From assembly GCA_007115705.1 (NCBI GenBank), contig QXEO01000881.1, forward strand, positions 806,001 to 870,000: a stretch of 64,000 nucleotides of DNA, given 5' to 3'. The notes under the pieces were generated by a model. It searched no databases. It was not told the origin of the DNA and was given only the letters and a program-made list of their open reading frames with translations. This DNA comes from Dactylis glomerata (Eukaryota; Streptophyta; Magnoliopsida; Poales; Poaceae). Made by a program: the position numbers and the translations under genes. Shown one piece after another: positions 10,725 to 22,014 of the stretch. Position 1 is the stretch's first letter. Each line of letters opens with the position of its first letter.

Positions 10725-13700
10725 ATGGAAACGCGCTCCTGCGACTCGCAGGGCGACGCGGGGGGCGCCCCCCCCCCCCGCCGACCACCCTCCGCCGCCC
10801 CCATCAGCCTCCTCCACCACCACCACCGCAACAGCCACTAAGCCCCACCAGCCCCCAACCTCCACCACCTCCAGCTCCGACGCCGCTGCCGTCAAGCCTG
10901 GCCGTAGCAGCCATGGTGCCCGCGGCAAGCTCAAGGTCGTCCGCGTCCCTCGTCCAGGTGATTCCTTCCAAAGCTCTGTCCTCCTCAGTTTCCACTCCCT
11001 TGTCTCTTTCTGCCCCCTCTCCTTCCCCGGTCGCTCTCCCCCCGGTGATCTCTGCATCACCCCGCCGTTCTCCGTCCCCCTCTTCTCTGTCAGTCTCGTT
11101 CGGTAGTTGCTGGAATATTTTTTCTGCTCCCCTTCCGAGTCCTTGGCGGTCTCCCTCGCTGAAGCCGACGTCTTCCACGCCGTCGTCGCCAGCGAGGTGG
11201 TCGCTCATTTCCTGGTCGCTGCTGGCTCCGGTAGGTTTGGCTCCATCAAGCTCCGGTTGCACCTGTCCCTGTCGGACGCAAGGTCGGCCGCCGCCCTGGC
11301 TCGTTTGGCGAAGCCCAAAACCCTAGCTTCCCCCCACCCACCCGCAGTTAAGACCAGTAAACGCCCTGGACACCTTTCGGCGCGCCGTTGGTCCCGCCCA
11401 GTTCAAACCAACTCCCCTGGTTTATTGCCCACCCCTGCTGTTCCCGCTTTGCCCGCGCCTAACGGCATGGCCGCCCCCGGGGCTGCCGCGGCTGTGCTCG
11501 ATAGCTCCCCCTCTGCACAGTCCCAGCTTGATTGCTCCATGCCTGCGCAGGTTCCGCTTGAATGCGCTGCGTCTGCTACAGCGTCCAGTACGTGCTCCCC
11601 TCCCGCCAGCCCACGCCCTCCTCCCTCCACCTGTCCCATCGCCTTCCCTCCCCTCTTCACTCCCGCACCAACCCAAGCCCCTCGCTCCTACCGCGACATC
11701 CTTCTTACTCCCGCCGCCCCGCCCAAACCCAAACCCCCCTCACCCATGCGCTCGCCAATCCGCTCGCTCAAACGCCTGTGCTTTCGCTGCCTCTCTCCCG
11801 GTCATCCTGTCCGTGAGTGTAGAGACCCCGTGGCCTGCCGGAGCTGTGGTGCCTCCGGCCACTGTGAGCGCTCGTGCATGGCTCGCCCCCTTCCCACCGT
11901 TGCCCAGCCCGCCGCCACCATGCCCCAGACCCAAAGCCCCGCCACCTCCCCGCCACCGGGCCTCTCACCCATCCCCTCCTCCCTGCCCCGCAGCCCAGCC
12001 CCTACCCCCACCCTCCTTGACCTAGACTCCGCCATCCTTTCGCCGGTCCGCCTATTCCCAGGTGAATTGAGCGCCGGCGCCGCCACTGTGACGCCGCCGT
12101 CCCGCTGCCTCAAGATGCGTACTCCCTCCCCGCCCCCAGCCTCCCCACCCCCTCCCGTGACATTTCCACGTCCCCTCACAGCTCGCGCCCCCCGTCCCCA
12201 GTCCTGCCTTCCACCTCAGCTCTTGCCCGTAGCCACCCCGACCCCGTGCCTGTGGCCGTCCGCCCTACCGCCATTGTAGCTGATGCCGCCACCCAGGCCG
12301 CGGCGAGTTTCGCCTCGACCGAGCCCTCTGACGAGGCCTCCCTCAGCTCTGTCTCCTCTGACAGGCGCACCCCATCCATCGCCGGGGAGTCCGAGCGCCC
12401 GGACTTCCTCGAGGTCTTTATGCCGCGCGGGGACGTCGAGGCTGCGCGTCGCCTCGCCGTCGTCCTCATCGAGCCCCCACACGCCTTCCTCAACAATGCC
12501 GTTGCTGTCCGCGAGGCTCTGGAAGGCATCTCCACCCAGATGCCCTTCGAGATCGTCGGGTCCTCTGTCGGCGCCATGTACCTTCGCTTCGCCTCTGGCG
12601 CGGAGCGCGACACGGTCATCGACATGCAGCCCTTCTTTCACGAGGACGCCCGCATCAACCTTGAGCGCGAGGAGACATACGGCCGCGTCCCCCACCATGC
12701 CCGTGTCTGCGCTTTGGCATCTGCCTCTGGCTTCCAGGCCGAACATGTCAACCCTGTCGGGATTGCCGCCATGTTCAGTGGCTTCGGTCGGGTGCTCGAG
12801 ATCGACCCCATCGTCCTCGCTGGCCACGACATGTCTGTGGTGCGTGCCGTCCTCCTCATAAACCACACGCGCGAAGCCCCCTGTGACATCTAGCCACAGG
12901 GAGGACCTTGGGACTCGAGGGTGGCCACGGTGCGCCTCATTCGCACTTGGCCTCGGGTGCAGTCCTTCTCGGACTCCGGCGCCTACCTCCCGTTCTTCCC
13001 ACCGCCTCCACCGCCTCCTTTCATGCACAACCGCGGCCCGCCGCCGTCCCTCGGTGCGCCCATGCAAAGGCGCCTGGGTCCGGCGCCCTCCTACGGGAAT
13101 GGTGAGCGTGGCAACCCTGGCAGTGGGGGGCGCCAGCTCGCCATCCTCCTTCGTCTCCACGGGGCCCCTCCAGTTGGGGGCTCGCTGCCCCACTCCCCAG
13201 CCGACAACGCCCCGCCGCCATCTCTCGCGTCACTCTCCCTGGGCGATGCCTCTGGCTCCTCTGGCTCGGGAGTGACCTCGGATGGCTCGGAGGGGTCGTC
13301 CCCATGGTCTGTGGTCTCGTCGCATCGCTCCTCCCATGTCACCATCTCTGAGGTCACCCCCGAGGCTGCGACCGACGCCGCTCCTGGGGGGGCGGTGCCC
13401 ACGGTCACCTACCCGCCGGCCACGGACATGGAGATCGACAACGGCACGCCTTGCGACCGCCGTGCTCGCAAGGCCAAGGGTAAAGCCCGTTTTGAGCGTG
13501 ACGGTGCAAGCCGCCGGCACAGTGCTCGCCTCGCCAACCTGGAAGCGCCGCAATACGTGTCCATGGAGTCCAAGGCAATCAAACGTCGCGGCCTCCGCGA
13601 CTCGCTGAATGGCTGCTCCCCGAGGCTCAAGGCTAAGGTTCTCCGCAGCAAAGCCCTCGACGCTGTCCGCAAGCCCCTAGGAGCCAAGACGGTTGCTGAT

Positions 13701-13757
13701 CTCAGGGCTGCGGCTGCCATCCCGTCCTCCACGGTGCCTATCGTTGGTGATGTGTAG
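10725..13757 (+). pseudogene. LINE ORF1 (gag-like nucleic-acid-binding protein), broken
   Basis: The likely start is ATG 10725 (METRSCDSQGD). The frame is lost at a run of 12 C (10768-10779) and continues in another frame. A TAG at 11104-11106 interrupts it just before LLEYFFCS. Two CCHC zinc knuckles follow (about 11779-11877: C-x2-C-x4-H-x4-C twice, CFRCLSPGHPVREC and CRSCGASGHCERSC). A frame change occurs between about 12150 and 12245. Then comes a conserved alpha/beta segment (about 12390-12890, FLEVFMPRGD...) that resembles the RNA-binding-like fold of plant LINE ORF1 proteins. A second TAG (12891-12893) precedes the continuing frame, which ends with a Pro-rich and then basic C-terminus at 13757. 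ORF1 proteins coat LINE RNA and act as chaperones; this copy cannot make one intact. Confidence 0.8.
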
Positions 13758-15049
13758 TGCGACCCCGTGCCAGCAGCGGCGCTTTTCTGGTTCCGTTAGC
13801 AGCGTTCCTCCCTGTACCCCTTACTGTCTCGTTCAGTTCTCGTCTCGCCGCTGTTCCGTGTTTGTGCCACCTCTGTTGTATCCCCATGTCTTTCTCTGTC
13901 TTGTACTCCACGGTGTGCTTAGTTGTCATGGATTGTGCCTTTAAAAACATTGATGTTCTCTCCTGGAATACCCAAGGTCTTGGGGATCCGGGGAAGTGTG
14001 ACATTGTTCAAAATGCCATTTGTTCTGCTAACCCCTCGATCATCTGCATCCAAGAATCCAAACTCGCTTCCCTTGACTTGCGCAAACTCCAGTCCTTCCT
14101 CCCGGCCCGTTTGTCCGATTTTGCGTCGCGTGACGCTGACAGCATCCGTGGGGGCATCGTCACTGCTTGGGATCCGTCGACGTTCTCGCTCGTTTCCACC
14201 GCCACTCACGTCTTCTCCCTCACCACTGTCCTCGCCTCCGTCGCCTCCGACCTTGTCATCTCGATCACCAACGTCTACGCCCCTGCAGACCACTCTCTCA
14301 CCCCCCCCTCTTTGTTTCCGAGATGCTCGCCCTCCTCCCTACTATCCAAGGCCCCTGGCTTGTTTGTGGGGATTTCAACATGATCCGGCACCCCGCCGAG
14401 AAAAACAACTCGAATTTCGACTTAAACCTTGCAGCTACCTTCAACAAAATGATAAACGATCTCTTCCTGCACAAACTTCCTCTCTCGGATCGCCGTTTTA
14501 CCTGGACCAACCGCCAAAACCCCCCCATCCTGGCGCGTCTGGACCGCGCGCTGTTCAACGACGCCTGGGACCAGACCTTCCCAAACGCCTCCCTCTCCTC
14601 GTGTCCACGCCCCACATCCGATCATGTTCCTCTCCTTGTTTCCGTCTCCACCACCATTCCCGTCTCGCGTCATTTCTTCTTCGAGAACGCCTGGCTCCAA
14701 CACCCTGAATTCCTCCCCTCCACCATCCATGCCTGGACGGGCGGACCAGTCTGTGAAAATGCCGCTGGTACCATCGCGGCTCGAGCGAAAAAATTCAGGT
14801 TTGCGGCTAAGAGCTGGAAGAAAAAACATAAATCTATACCTAATAATAAAGTACGTAAGGTTTCCGTCGTCAACCACTTTTTTTTGGACCGTTTTGCCCT
14901 CCCACAAAAAAAACATATAACCCCTGTGCCACCGATTATTTCGTCTGTCGCTCAAATAAAAAGAAGTCCGACTATCGCTAACACACAATTGGCAACTCTG
15001 AGATCGGTACCGATATGGACTCCGCTTTGCCCGTTCTGCCCGTCAATAA

Positions 15050-15910
15050 AAAGGACTCACGTCCAAGCTTTGGTTGCGTCCGCGGCCGGCCGGGCACGCC
15101 GCAGGTTCCTTTAACGCCGAGCACGTCTAGCAGTAGCACGCCGACCCGGCGAGGTTGGCCCCGGGCCGGCTAGGTCCGCCTCTTCCTGAGCTCCTCTAGC
15201 ACCTGCACCTCGATGCCTGTCCGGGCCACGGCCACCTCTGCCCATCCACTCCCAGCTGATCTCAGAGCCAGAGGTGCGCCACTGCATCTCATGCCACCCC
15301 TTTTGTTGGTTGGTTCCCCTGTTGTCGCCTCAGCTGATTCACCGTGAATTACCACAACTATTTCACCCATGCCGCCTTTGCCTGTTATGGCCGTCCTGTC
15401 TCTTATTCTTCACGGACGGAGCGACCAACTTCCAGAATCAATAACTGCACGACAACTTCAAGTACCGGAGCCAGTGGCTGGTGTCGAAGCCGAGCACCAT
15501 AGTCCTTGCCTCCTTGGCATGCATGATCTGATGCGGCGGTGACAATGGCAAGTGAGATGCGCGGGCAACTCCGCATGCACGGCTGCACGCCACAGCGCCC
15601 CTAGCCTTTAATTTTGTCTCTCGTCCCGACTATGTTCTCTTCAAGTTGAAAGGTAGCGTGGGAGATCGGAAAAAAGCTGTAAATTTTGGTTGTCGTGGCT
15701 GCCGAGGCGGATAAGGATAGCCGATGGGGGTAGCGACAAGAGAGTGCGTGGCCGATGTCGCTGCCGCTGGACATTCCCTCTCGCCGAAGAAGCGTTGGAC
15801 ATGAACTTCGGGTGGTCGCAGGTGCTCGGATCCGCCGCCTCTTTGCGCAGGCCCCAGTTCGAAGTAGCTGATTTTCTGGTAATCGAGCTATCAAAGCTGG
15901 CCTGATTGAT
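15050..15910. other. Helitron cargo of unknown origin
   Basis: A GC-richer block inside the Helitron with short frames on both strands (for example minus 15170-15370, minus 15601-15894, plus 15690-15905), none long enough to be a gene. A plus-strand stretch near 15405-15540 reads like a protein fragment (DNFKYRSQWLVSKPST), but I cannot assign it. Helitrons often carry host gene pieces, so a captured exon is possible. Confidence 0.35.
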
Positions 15911-16274
15911 TCGATGTCGTCCTATCGCATGTCTCTAGCTAGCTGATCGTTTCTTCCTTGACCACGTATAAAGCTAGCTTGAGAACTTGATTACTAGCGC
16001 ATGCGAAACACAACACGAATATCTTTGTAACATTTGTTCCAAGGCGTTCAGGATATATATTATCACTATACATCTACATAATCAATGATGCACAACCTAT
16101 CAAAAAAATAGAAAATTTTACTACTACTTCTAACCATTATTATACTTATCGCTAATATAGATATATCTAGACACTAAAATATATTAAAATACATTCATAT
16201 TAAAGATAAATAATAGTGGCCGAAGAGAGTAAGAAAACTTAAATGCATAATCTTCTTATGGTGACATGCTACAA

Positions 16275-17636
16275 GATACCCTCCCGCTCCTCGGTCGCCC
16301 CCGCGGGTGGCCAGGAGCTAACCCTAGCATCCCACCCCCGACCACCCTCTCTCCCCTCCCCCAGCCGCCGCCGCCGCCGGCGCTCGCCGCCGGGCAAAGC
16401 CCGTGCGGTGCCGGCGGCGGCGGAGTTCCCTGGCTCTCGTCCGCGAGGAGGTCATCGCGGGGCGACTCTTCCTGGCGGCGGCGATCTTCAGCGACGAACC
16501 GGCGTTCCCCTGCCCGGTAGTCCGGCGAGCCGCGACGGTGGCGGTTCCTCGTGATGCAGGCGGCGGAGCTTGGCGGCGCTGGCGGCTGGGATGTTAGCGT
16601 GGCCGAACTTCTTCAGGAGATCTCCGCCAGTGATTGGGCAGGGCCAAGGCGGTGCGCGCCACCGGAGCTCGAGGTGGTCAGGACCGGGACGGCCGGCTGG
16701 CAAGCGACGGCGGCAGGAGGAGCTGGCCTGCATGGGGCAGGGCTTGCCTCGGCCCAGATCTAGGCCCATCTGGGCCTAATCTAGGTTGGCGGGCCTAGCC
16801 GCCTACGTGGGTTTCAGGGGCTCCTGGATTTTTTGGGAGCCCATCTCCTGACTATGGAGTGGTTGGGGTGCCAGATTCGGGTAGGTGGCGTAGATCTGGT
16901 GACCACCTAGCAGTCCCGTTTTTTGGTTCTGCGGGTTTAACATGCGGGTGTGCCCTGCTCGTTGAACCCCTGCTGTCCGAGTACTGGCTAGCTATCCCGG
17001 ACCTCCCTTTTCCGCTCTGGTGGACTTGCTGTTGTGGCTTCTGTCCCATCGAGGGCGAGATCTTGGATGCCGGGGCGGCGGCCCTGGAAGGTGGACTGCG
17101 CGGACGACTCTACGGTGAGTGACGCGGCGGTGGTGGTGGTCTCTCTCCTTTGTCATGTGGATGGCGAGGAGCGGACGGTGGGGGATCCTGGCGTTGGCGG
17201 TGCTTCGGCTTTGGCAGCTCCCAGATCGAGTTTCGGAGGTCTAACTCGAGGACATCGGGTGTCTTGAGTTCTCGGGAGCGGTGCGTAGGTTTTTCCCGGC
17301 GAAAGCTCAGCGCTTCGACGCCAACGGCGGCGATGCCTGCGGGTGTCGTAACCCTCTTGAGGGCGTCGTTGTGGTTACCTTCTTCGTGCTAGGGATCCGG
17401 GTGAAAATCCTTGACTTTGGTCTCAACGACGGCGGCGTGATGCGTCGTTACCTTCTTGGGGGCATCGTCGTGGAGCCCCGAGTTATCTCAGTCCTCGGTG
17501 TCTTCGGTAGTATTAGGTTTTCCGTGGTTTTCTTATTTATCTTTGATCTGCTTTGTAAAAAGGATCTCCTCATCACCTTGTATCAGTTCGGCCGTTGTGG
17601 CTTTATTTATAAAGCGGGGCGAAAGCCTGTTTTGAG
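16275..17636 (+). mobile_element. GC-rich non-coding retroposon inside the Helitron
   Basis: The 12-bp sequence GACATGCTACAA flanks it at 16263-16274 and 17637-17648, a length typical of target-primed (LINE/SINE-like) insertion. The 1362-bp body is very GC-rich at its left (GCCGCCGCC runs). It ends with a stem-like 3' motif, GGCTTTATTTATAAAGC then GGGGCGAAAGCC, seen at the 3' end of some grass non-LTR elements. No protein domain is found in the overlapping frames (16243-17835), so it is probably non-coding and trans-mobilised. Confidence 0.7.
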
Positions 17637-20600
17637 GACATGCTACAATAGCAATGCCACGAGTGTGCCTTGGATTCTAAAAAAAAAACAATATGCCCTG
17701 GTCATGCAAACAAAAACTTATTTTATACGTCTCCTAGATATAATTTTTTCGCTCGTTGCAGCGCACGAGCATGTTTGCTCTTTAGAAAATAAGGCCCATG
17801 GAATATCAAGATACCAATGTTTATCGCTCGGTTGAGTACTACTGATGCCGCTGCATCTCATGCTGTAACTGCGAGCTATAGAAACAATGTAATAGGTGGA
17901 CAATTTAAAGTTCATATTTTAGCTATTTTTAATTTATTAACATGTATTATCGCCCGTGGCAAGCGCACGGACATTTTACTAGTTTATTCCTAAGTTTGAT
18001 AACGACTGCAAGTTTCTTGTTGATCTTCTGGATTTCCTCGAGGAGTCCCGTCCTCTTGCAGATTGCGAGGTGCTGCTTCGGGACGATGCCAAGGCTGCCC
18101 TTGCTTGGTCCATCATGGCACAAGCGGCCTTTTGGAAGCAACGTGGCAAGATCCGCTGCATCAAAGAAGGTGATGAGAACACTCGGTTCTTTCACGCTCG
18201 AGCCTCTCACAGATTCAGGCGGAATTCTGTCCGCGCCCTCGACGTCAACGGGGTTCAGGTGGTTGATCACCAGGGCAAGGCCCTGGCTCTGCACGGCTTC
18301 TACTCCGACTTGCTGGGCTGTGCGAGACCAACCCTCCTGGGCTTTCGACCTCGACCTCCTCTACCGCGACGCCCCCCGTGCGATTGGGCCGGCCCTAGTC
18401 GCTCCCTTCGACGAGAAGGAGATCCGGGATGCCATTTGGGGAATGGATCGGGCCAGCGCGCCCGGACCGGATGGCCTGGGCCCCAGCTTCTTCCGGGCCG
18501 CGTGGGCTCACGTGGCCCCGGACCTGGCCCGGCTCTTCGACGCCTTTCACGCTGGGGAGGCCGACCTGGGCTGCATCAACAGGGCCCACATCGCCCTCCT
18601 GCCCAAAGCGTTTGGCGTTTTGGCGCCCTTGTCGTTCAGGCCTGTCTCCTTGCAGAACTGCACGATGAAATCGATCTGCAAGGCTCTCACGTCGAGGCTT
18701 CAGCTGCAGATTTGCTCCCTGATTGATGAGAATCAATCTGGTTTCATGCGTGGCAGAAGCATCTCCGAGAATTTCGTCTTTGCTTCCGAGATCGTGCAAT
18801 GCTGCCATAACGGAAAGTCCCTGCGGTTGTTCTGAAGCTGGATTTCGCCAAGGCCTTCGATTCCATCGACTGGGGGAGCCTGTGGAAGGTTCTTCTTGCC
18901 CGCGGTTTCCCCGTTCGATGGTGTGACTGGATGGACGCCGTCTTCCACTCCTCCCTGTCTGCCATTCTCCTCAATGGAGTGCCTGGGAGGTGGATTCAGC
19001 TTAAACGGGGGCTGCGCCAGGGTGATCCCCTCTCTCCGTACCTGTACCTGCTGATGGGCGATCTGCTGCAGCGGATGATCCAGCAGGACGACATCCTCGG
19101 CCACCCGCTGGTCGACGGTGCCCCGTGCCCCATCTTGCAATACGCCGACGATACCTTGATCATCCTGAAGGCGGGCGTGGGCGCGGCGACGCACCTGAGG
19201 TCTATCCTGGACCAGTTCTCCCTCGCCACGGGGCTCGTGATTAACTTCCACAAGAGCACCATGGTGCCCATGCACGTGGACAACGAGGTCGCCGCTGCCA
19301 TGCAAGGTGCGCTTGGCTGCCGCGTTGAGGGTTTCCCCCAAACCTACCTCGGCCTGCCTCTCACCTGTGATCGGCTGCGTATGATCCACTTCGCGCCGAT
19401 GATCGCAAAAATTGACAAGTACCTTGCCGGTTGGTCTGCGCTGCTGCTCTCGTCGGGGGGGGGGGGGGATCATCCTCCTCAATGCCGTCCTCGACGCGCT
19501 GCCTGCATATGCCATGGGCGCCGTTGAGCTCCCGCCCGGGCTGCTTCGAGCCATCGATGCTCTGCGGCGTGCTTTTCTCTGGAACGTGGAAGGGCGGGCC
19601 TCCGGCGCTCGCTGCCTGGTGGCCTGGGAGCAGGTCTGCCGCCCAAAGCTGGAGGGTGGTCTGGGCATCCGCTGCCTCTCGACCCAGAACATTTGCCTTC
19701 AGGTCAAGATGTTGCACCGGTTGCATGCCTCGCCCGGCTCTCCGTGGGCATCCTGGGTCTGGCGGTCGATCGATGGTCCTGTGGCCCCTGGGCTACGTGG
19801 GGTCGCCGGGCCGCACTGGGAGAAGCTGGTGGCGCTGATGCCGCTCTACCGCGCCCTCACCACGGTCCGCCTGGGCGACGGCGAAAGGGTGAGTTTCTGG
19901 CAGGGCGACGCCGCTCTTTGCTGCTCCGCCCCGGCCCTCTTCTCCCACTCCACCATGAAGGAGGTTTCCCTTGCCGCTGTGCTCGCCTCGGGTGTTCGGG
20001 ACACCCTGGTCCCCCGTCTGACTGCCGCCGGCGAGCGCAAGCTCGCGGCCGTTGAGCTTCTGCTGGCCGCCGTGCGCCTCACCAACACTGCCGACACTCG
20101 CTCCCTCACCAGGTGCTGCAAACCCAACGGGGATCTCCGGGTCTCCGATCTCTACAAGCTTTGCTCGCTCGGTGGTGTCGAGGCCCCATTTTGCTCCTTC
20201 ATCTGGGGTGGCTTCGCCCCGTCACGAGTCAAGTTCTTCGGCTGGCTGCTTGTCCAATCTCGGATACAATGCCGCGCAGCTCTACGGAAGAAGAAGATCA
20301 TCCTCCCCGAGGAGGACATCTGCCCCATCTGCTCCACCCCTCACAAAGACGCCACTCACGTTGCGCTCCGCTGCCCGTTCGCCAGCGGCTTCTGGAACGC
20401 GATCGGCGGGGGTTTTGCGGCAACGGCCCACGTCCGCGATCTACATGCGCTTCCGAGGGTGACCAGCGGTGAAACCGCCTCCACCTTCACGCTCCTTTGT
20501 TGCTGGAACCTATGGAAACATAGGAATGTCGTCGTCTTCCGAGGTGAGCACCCCTGCCGGCGGCGCCTCGTCGCCATGTGTGTTGCTGATGCCTCCCTCT

Positions 20601-20956
20601 GGCGCGAGCGAGTCCCGGCTGGCCTGCGTGTCGCAACGGACTGCTGGAATGCCTGCCTTCGGCAGGCCCTGTAGTTTTCCCTGTCTTCCCCTCCCGCCCT
20701 TACTCCTCTTCTCTCTCTCTGTCTCCATATTTCTGTAAAACCATCCGGCTTTTTGAGCCTTTTTATTGAATATAATTCAGGTGGGGAACCTCTCCCCCCC
20801 GGTGACCATTCAAAAAAAAACGTGGCAATTATCGATCGTGCTGACGAGATCGAGCATAAACAAGTTTAGTGCAGCACCGTTCTATCCTATCGCGTGACGC
20901 ATACAGTGCCATAAACTAATCCAGACACGGAATAACTAACAAAGCTTAAGGACTTC

Positions 20957-20964
20957 TATAAATA
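20957..20964 (+). promoter_or_regulatory. TATA box of LOR2
   Basis: TATAAATA lies 115 bp before the LOR2 ATG, predicting a start of transcription near 20985-20990 and a leader of about 80 nt. Only about 125 bp of the original promoter remain next to it before the LINE target duplication ends at 20831. Confidence 0.65.
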
Positions 20965-21071
20965 GGTGGAACCAGCCACTGGCACCCACCATCCCAATCA
21001 TCATTCATCACATCATTCATCTGATTGCTACCGCAGCAGAGCAGAGCAAGCAGTCTTGCTATCTCACGTCA

Positions 21072-21659
21072 ATGGCCAAGATCCAGCCCCTCCATGCCAC
21101 TGCCTCGCCGTCTACTAGTCCTTCATCCGGAGATCACCAGCAGGCGTACACGGTGTGGATGAAGTCGCTGGTGTTCAACGGCAGCGGCTGCACGGTGTAC
21201 ACCCCGGACGGCGGCGTCGCCTTCCGCGTGGACAACTACGGCAGCAGGGGCGGCCGCGAGGTCTTCTTCATGGACCGCGACGGCAGCACGCTCATCAGGA
21301 TCAGGAGAAAGGGTTTCGGGGTGTTCAGGAGGTGGGAGGTCTGCCGGTGCACCCACGACGCCGGCGAGGAGGAGGCGACGCCGTGGTTCAGCGTGCGGCA
21401 CGCCGAGAAAGGTGGCGCTGCCGTGGCGATGCACGGCGGTGCAGGGACGTGCTACAGAATCGACGGTTGCGCGGGCAAGTCGGAGCACAGAGTCGTCGGC
21501 GTGGATGCCGCGGTCGTGGCTGAGGTCGCGCGAAAGCAGACGGCGGCCGGGGTCGTGCTGGGTGAAGACGTGCTGTCGCTGACGGTGGGGTCGGAGGTGG
21601 ATCATCTACTCGTGCTGGGTTTGGTCGTCGTGCGGGGACTCATAAACCGCTGGTTGTGA
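21072..21659 (+). CDS. LURP-one-related (LOR) protein, LOR2, intronless
   Basis: An uninterrupted 195-residue protein of the LOR/Tubby-C2-like family. It matches LOR1 throughout: MA..IQPL start, YTVWMKSLVFNG-x-GCT-x-Y, FRVDNY, REVFFMD, PWFSVR, and a C-terminal hydrophobic helix (LLVLGLVVVRGLINRWL). Where LOR1 has its phase-0 intron (after LKK), LOR2 reads straight through at RRKGFGVF, so the intron is absent. The start is set by homology and by the TATA box at 20957. The gene sits in a 1-kb island between two full-length LINEs: the upstream one ends at 20820, the downstream one begins at 21841. Codon use is strongly GC-ending, unlike the flanking AT-rich DNA but normal for grass genes. A defence-related role is inferred from the family only. 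Confidence 0.88.
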   Translation: MAKIQPLHATASPSTSPSSGDHQQAYTVWMKSLVFNGSGCTVYTPDGGVAFRVDNYGSRGGREVFFMDRDGSTLIRIRRKGFGVFRRWEVCRCTHDAGEEEATPWFSVRHAEKGGAAVAMHGGAGTCYRIDGCAGKSEHRVVGVDAAVVAEVARKQTAAGVVLGEDVLSLTVGSEVDHLLVLGLVVVRGLINRWL

Positions 21660-22014
21660 TGGACGGGTCGATCATAGATGGATGAAACGGGTTGTAATGC
21701 ACTACAAGCTTAGATTAGCCGAAGAAAGAAGAAACTCTTCAGAAAAATACATGGAAATTCTAGCTAGTTCAGAAAAACAAATCCATAAAATGAGACTTGG
21801 TGTTAAAAAATAGAAAATATATATGTTTTGCACACTTTTCTTTTTAGAACGAAGGCAACCTTGCCCAGCTTTAAATTAATAAAGCTCACGGCCATAGTGA
21901 CAGATGCTGGCGAACCAGACTTACAGTTTTACAATATATAGCCCGAATGCGCAAATAGTAAAAGGTTCAACCAACAATGAGAACCATACACTATGGAACT
22001 CAAACTAGATACTA

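Larger units (their letters stand above)
14833..17982 (+). mobile_element. Non-autonomous Helitron (3150 bp)
   Basis: The left end is TCTATACCTAATAATAAAG, following a host A (14832). The right end is CTAG (17979-17982), followed by a host T (17983): insertion between A and T, as Helitrons do. A hairpin CCGTG...CACGG (17954-17958 with 17966-17970) lies 8 bases before CTAG, the standard Helitron 3' terminator. Removing 14833-17982 rejoins the LINE ORF2 without changing its frame. No Rep/helicase protein is present. Contents: an AT-rich 5' part, a GC-richer block of unknown origin (about 15050-15900), a 1362-bp retroposon (16275-17636), and an AT-rich 3' part. Confidence 0.92.
13928..20674 (+). 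pseudogene. LINE ORF2 (endonuclease-RT), broken and split by a Helitron
   Basis: ORF2 starts at ATG 13928 (MDCAFKNIDVLSWNTQGLG). The apurinic-type endonuclease shows SWN, IQES, NVYAPAD, GDFNMI and SDH. A frame change occurs at an 8-C run (14301-14308). After the endonuclease the frame is interrupted by the Helitron (14833-17982) and resumes at 17983 in the same frame. Further frame changes lie near 18325-18345 and 18806-18814, and at a run of 14 G (19455-19468). RT motifs are still readable: SAPGPDG, KLDFAKAFDS, RGLRQGDPLSPYLY and YADD (near 19141). The C-terminal zf-RVT finger (CPICSTPHKDATHVALRCP) is near 20320-20365. The stop is TAG 20672-20674. No RNase H follows. Length without the Helitron is near 1,200 codons, normal for the family. 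Confidence 0.85.
10711..20820 (+). mobile_element. Full-length LINE with nested Helitron
   Basis: CGTGGCAATTA occurs at 10700-10710 and again at 20821-20831, right after an A-run (20812-20820); counting shared A bases the duplication is up to 14 bp. Between them is a complete two-ORF LINE: a short 5' leader, ORF1 from 10725, ORF2 from 13928 to 20674, and a 146-bp 3' UTR. Its span is 10,110 bp, or about 6,960 bp without the Helitron. Both ORFs are heavily mutated, so it is a dead copy. It inserted in the same orientation as LOR2, 136 bp upstream of the LOR2 TATA box. Confidence 0.9.

Noticed and set aside
12216..13193. A 325-codon minus-strand frame
   Set aside because: It is antisense to the ORF1 of the plus-strand LINE, compositionally biased, and shows no domain; ORF1 on + explains the region.
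16243..17835. Several GC-rich frames that might be a host gene
   Set aside because: They fall in a TSD-bounded retroposon inside a Helitron; frames overlap in all phases and none has a domain.
14833..17982. Autonomous Helitron
   Set aside because: No Rep motif or helicase frame is present; only termini and cargo are seen.
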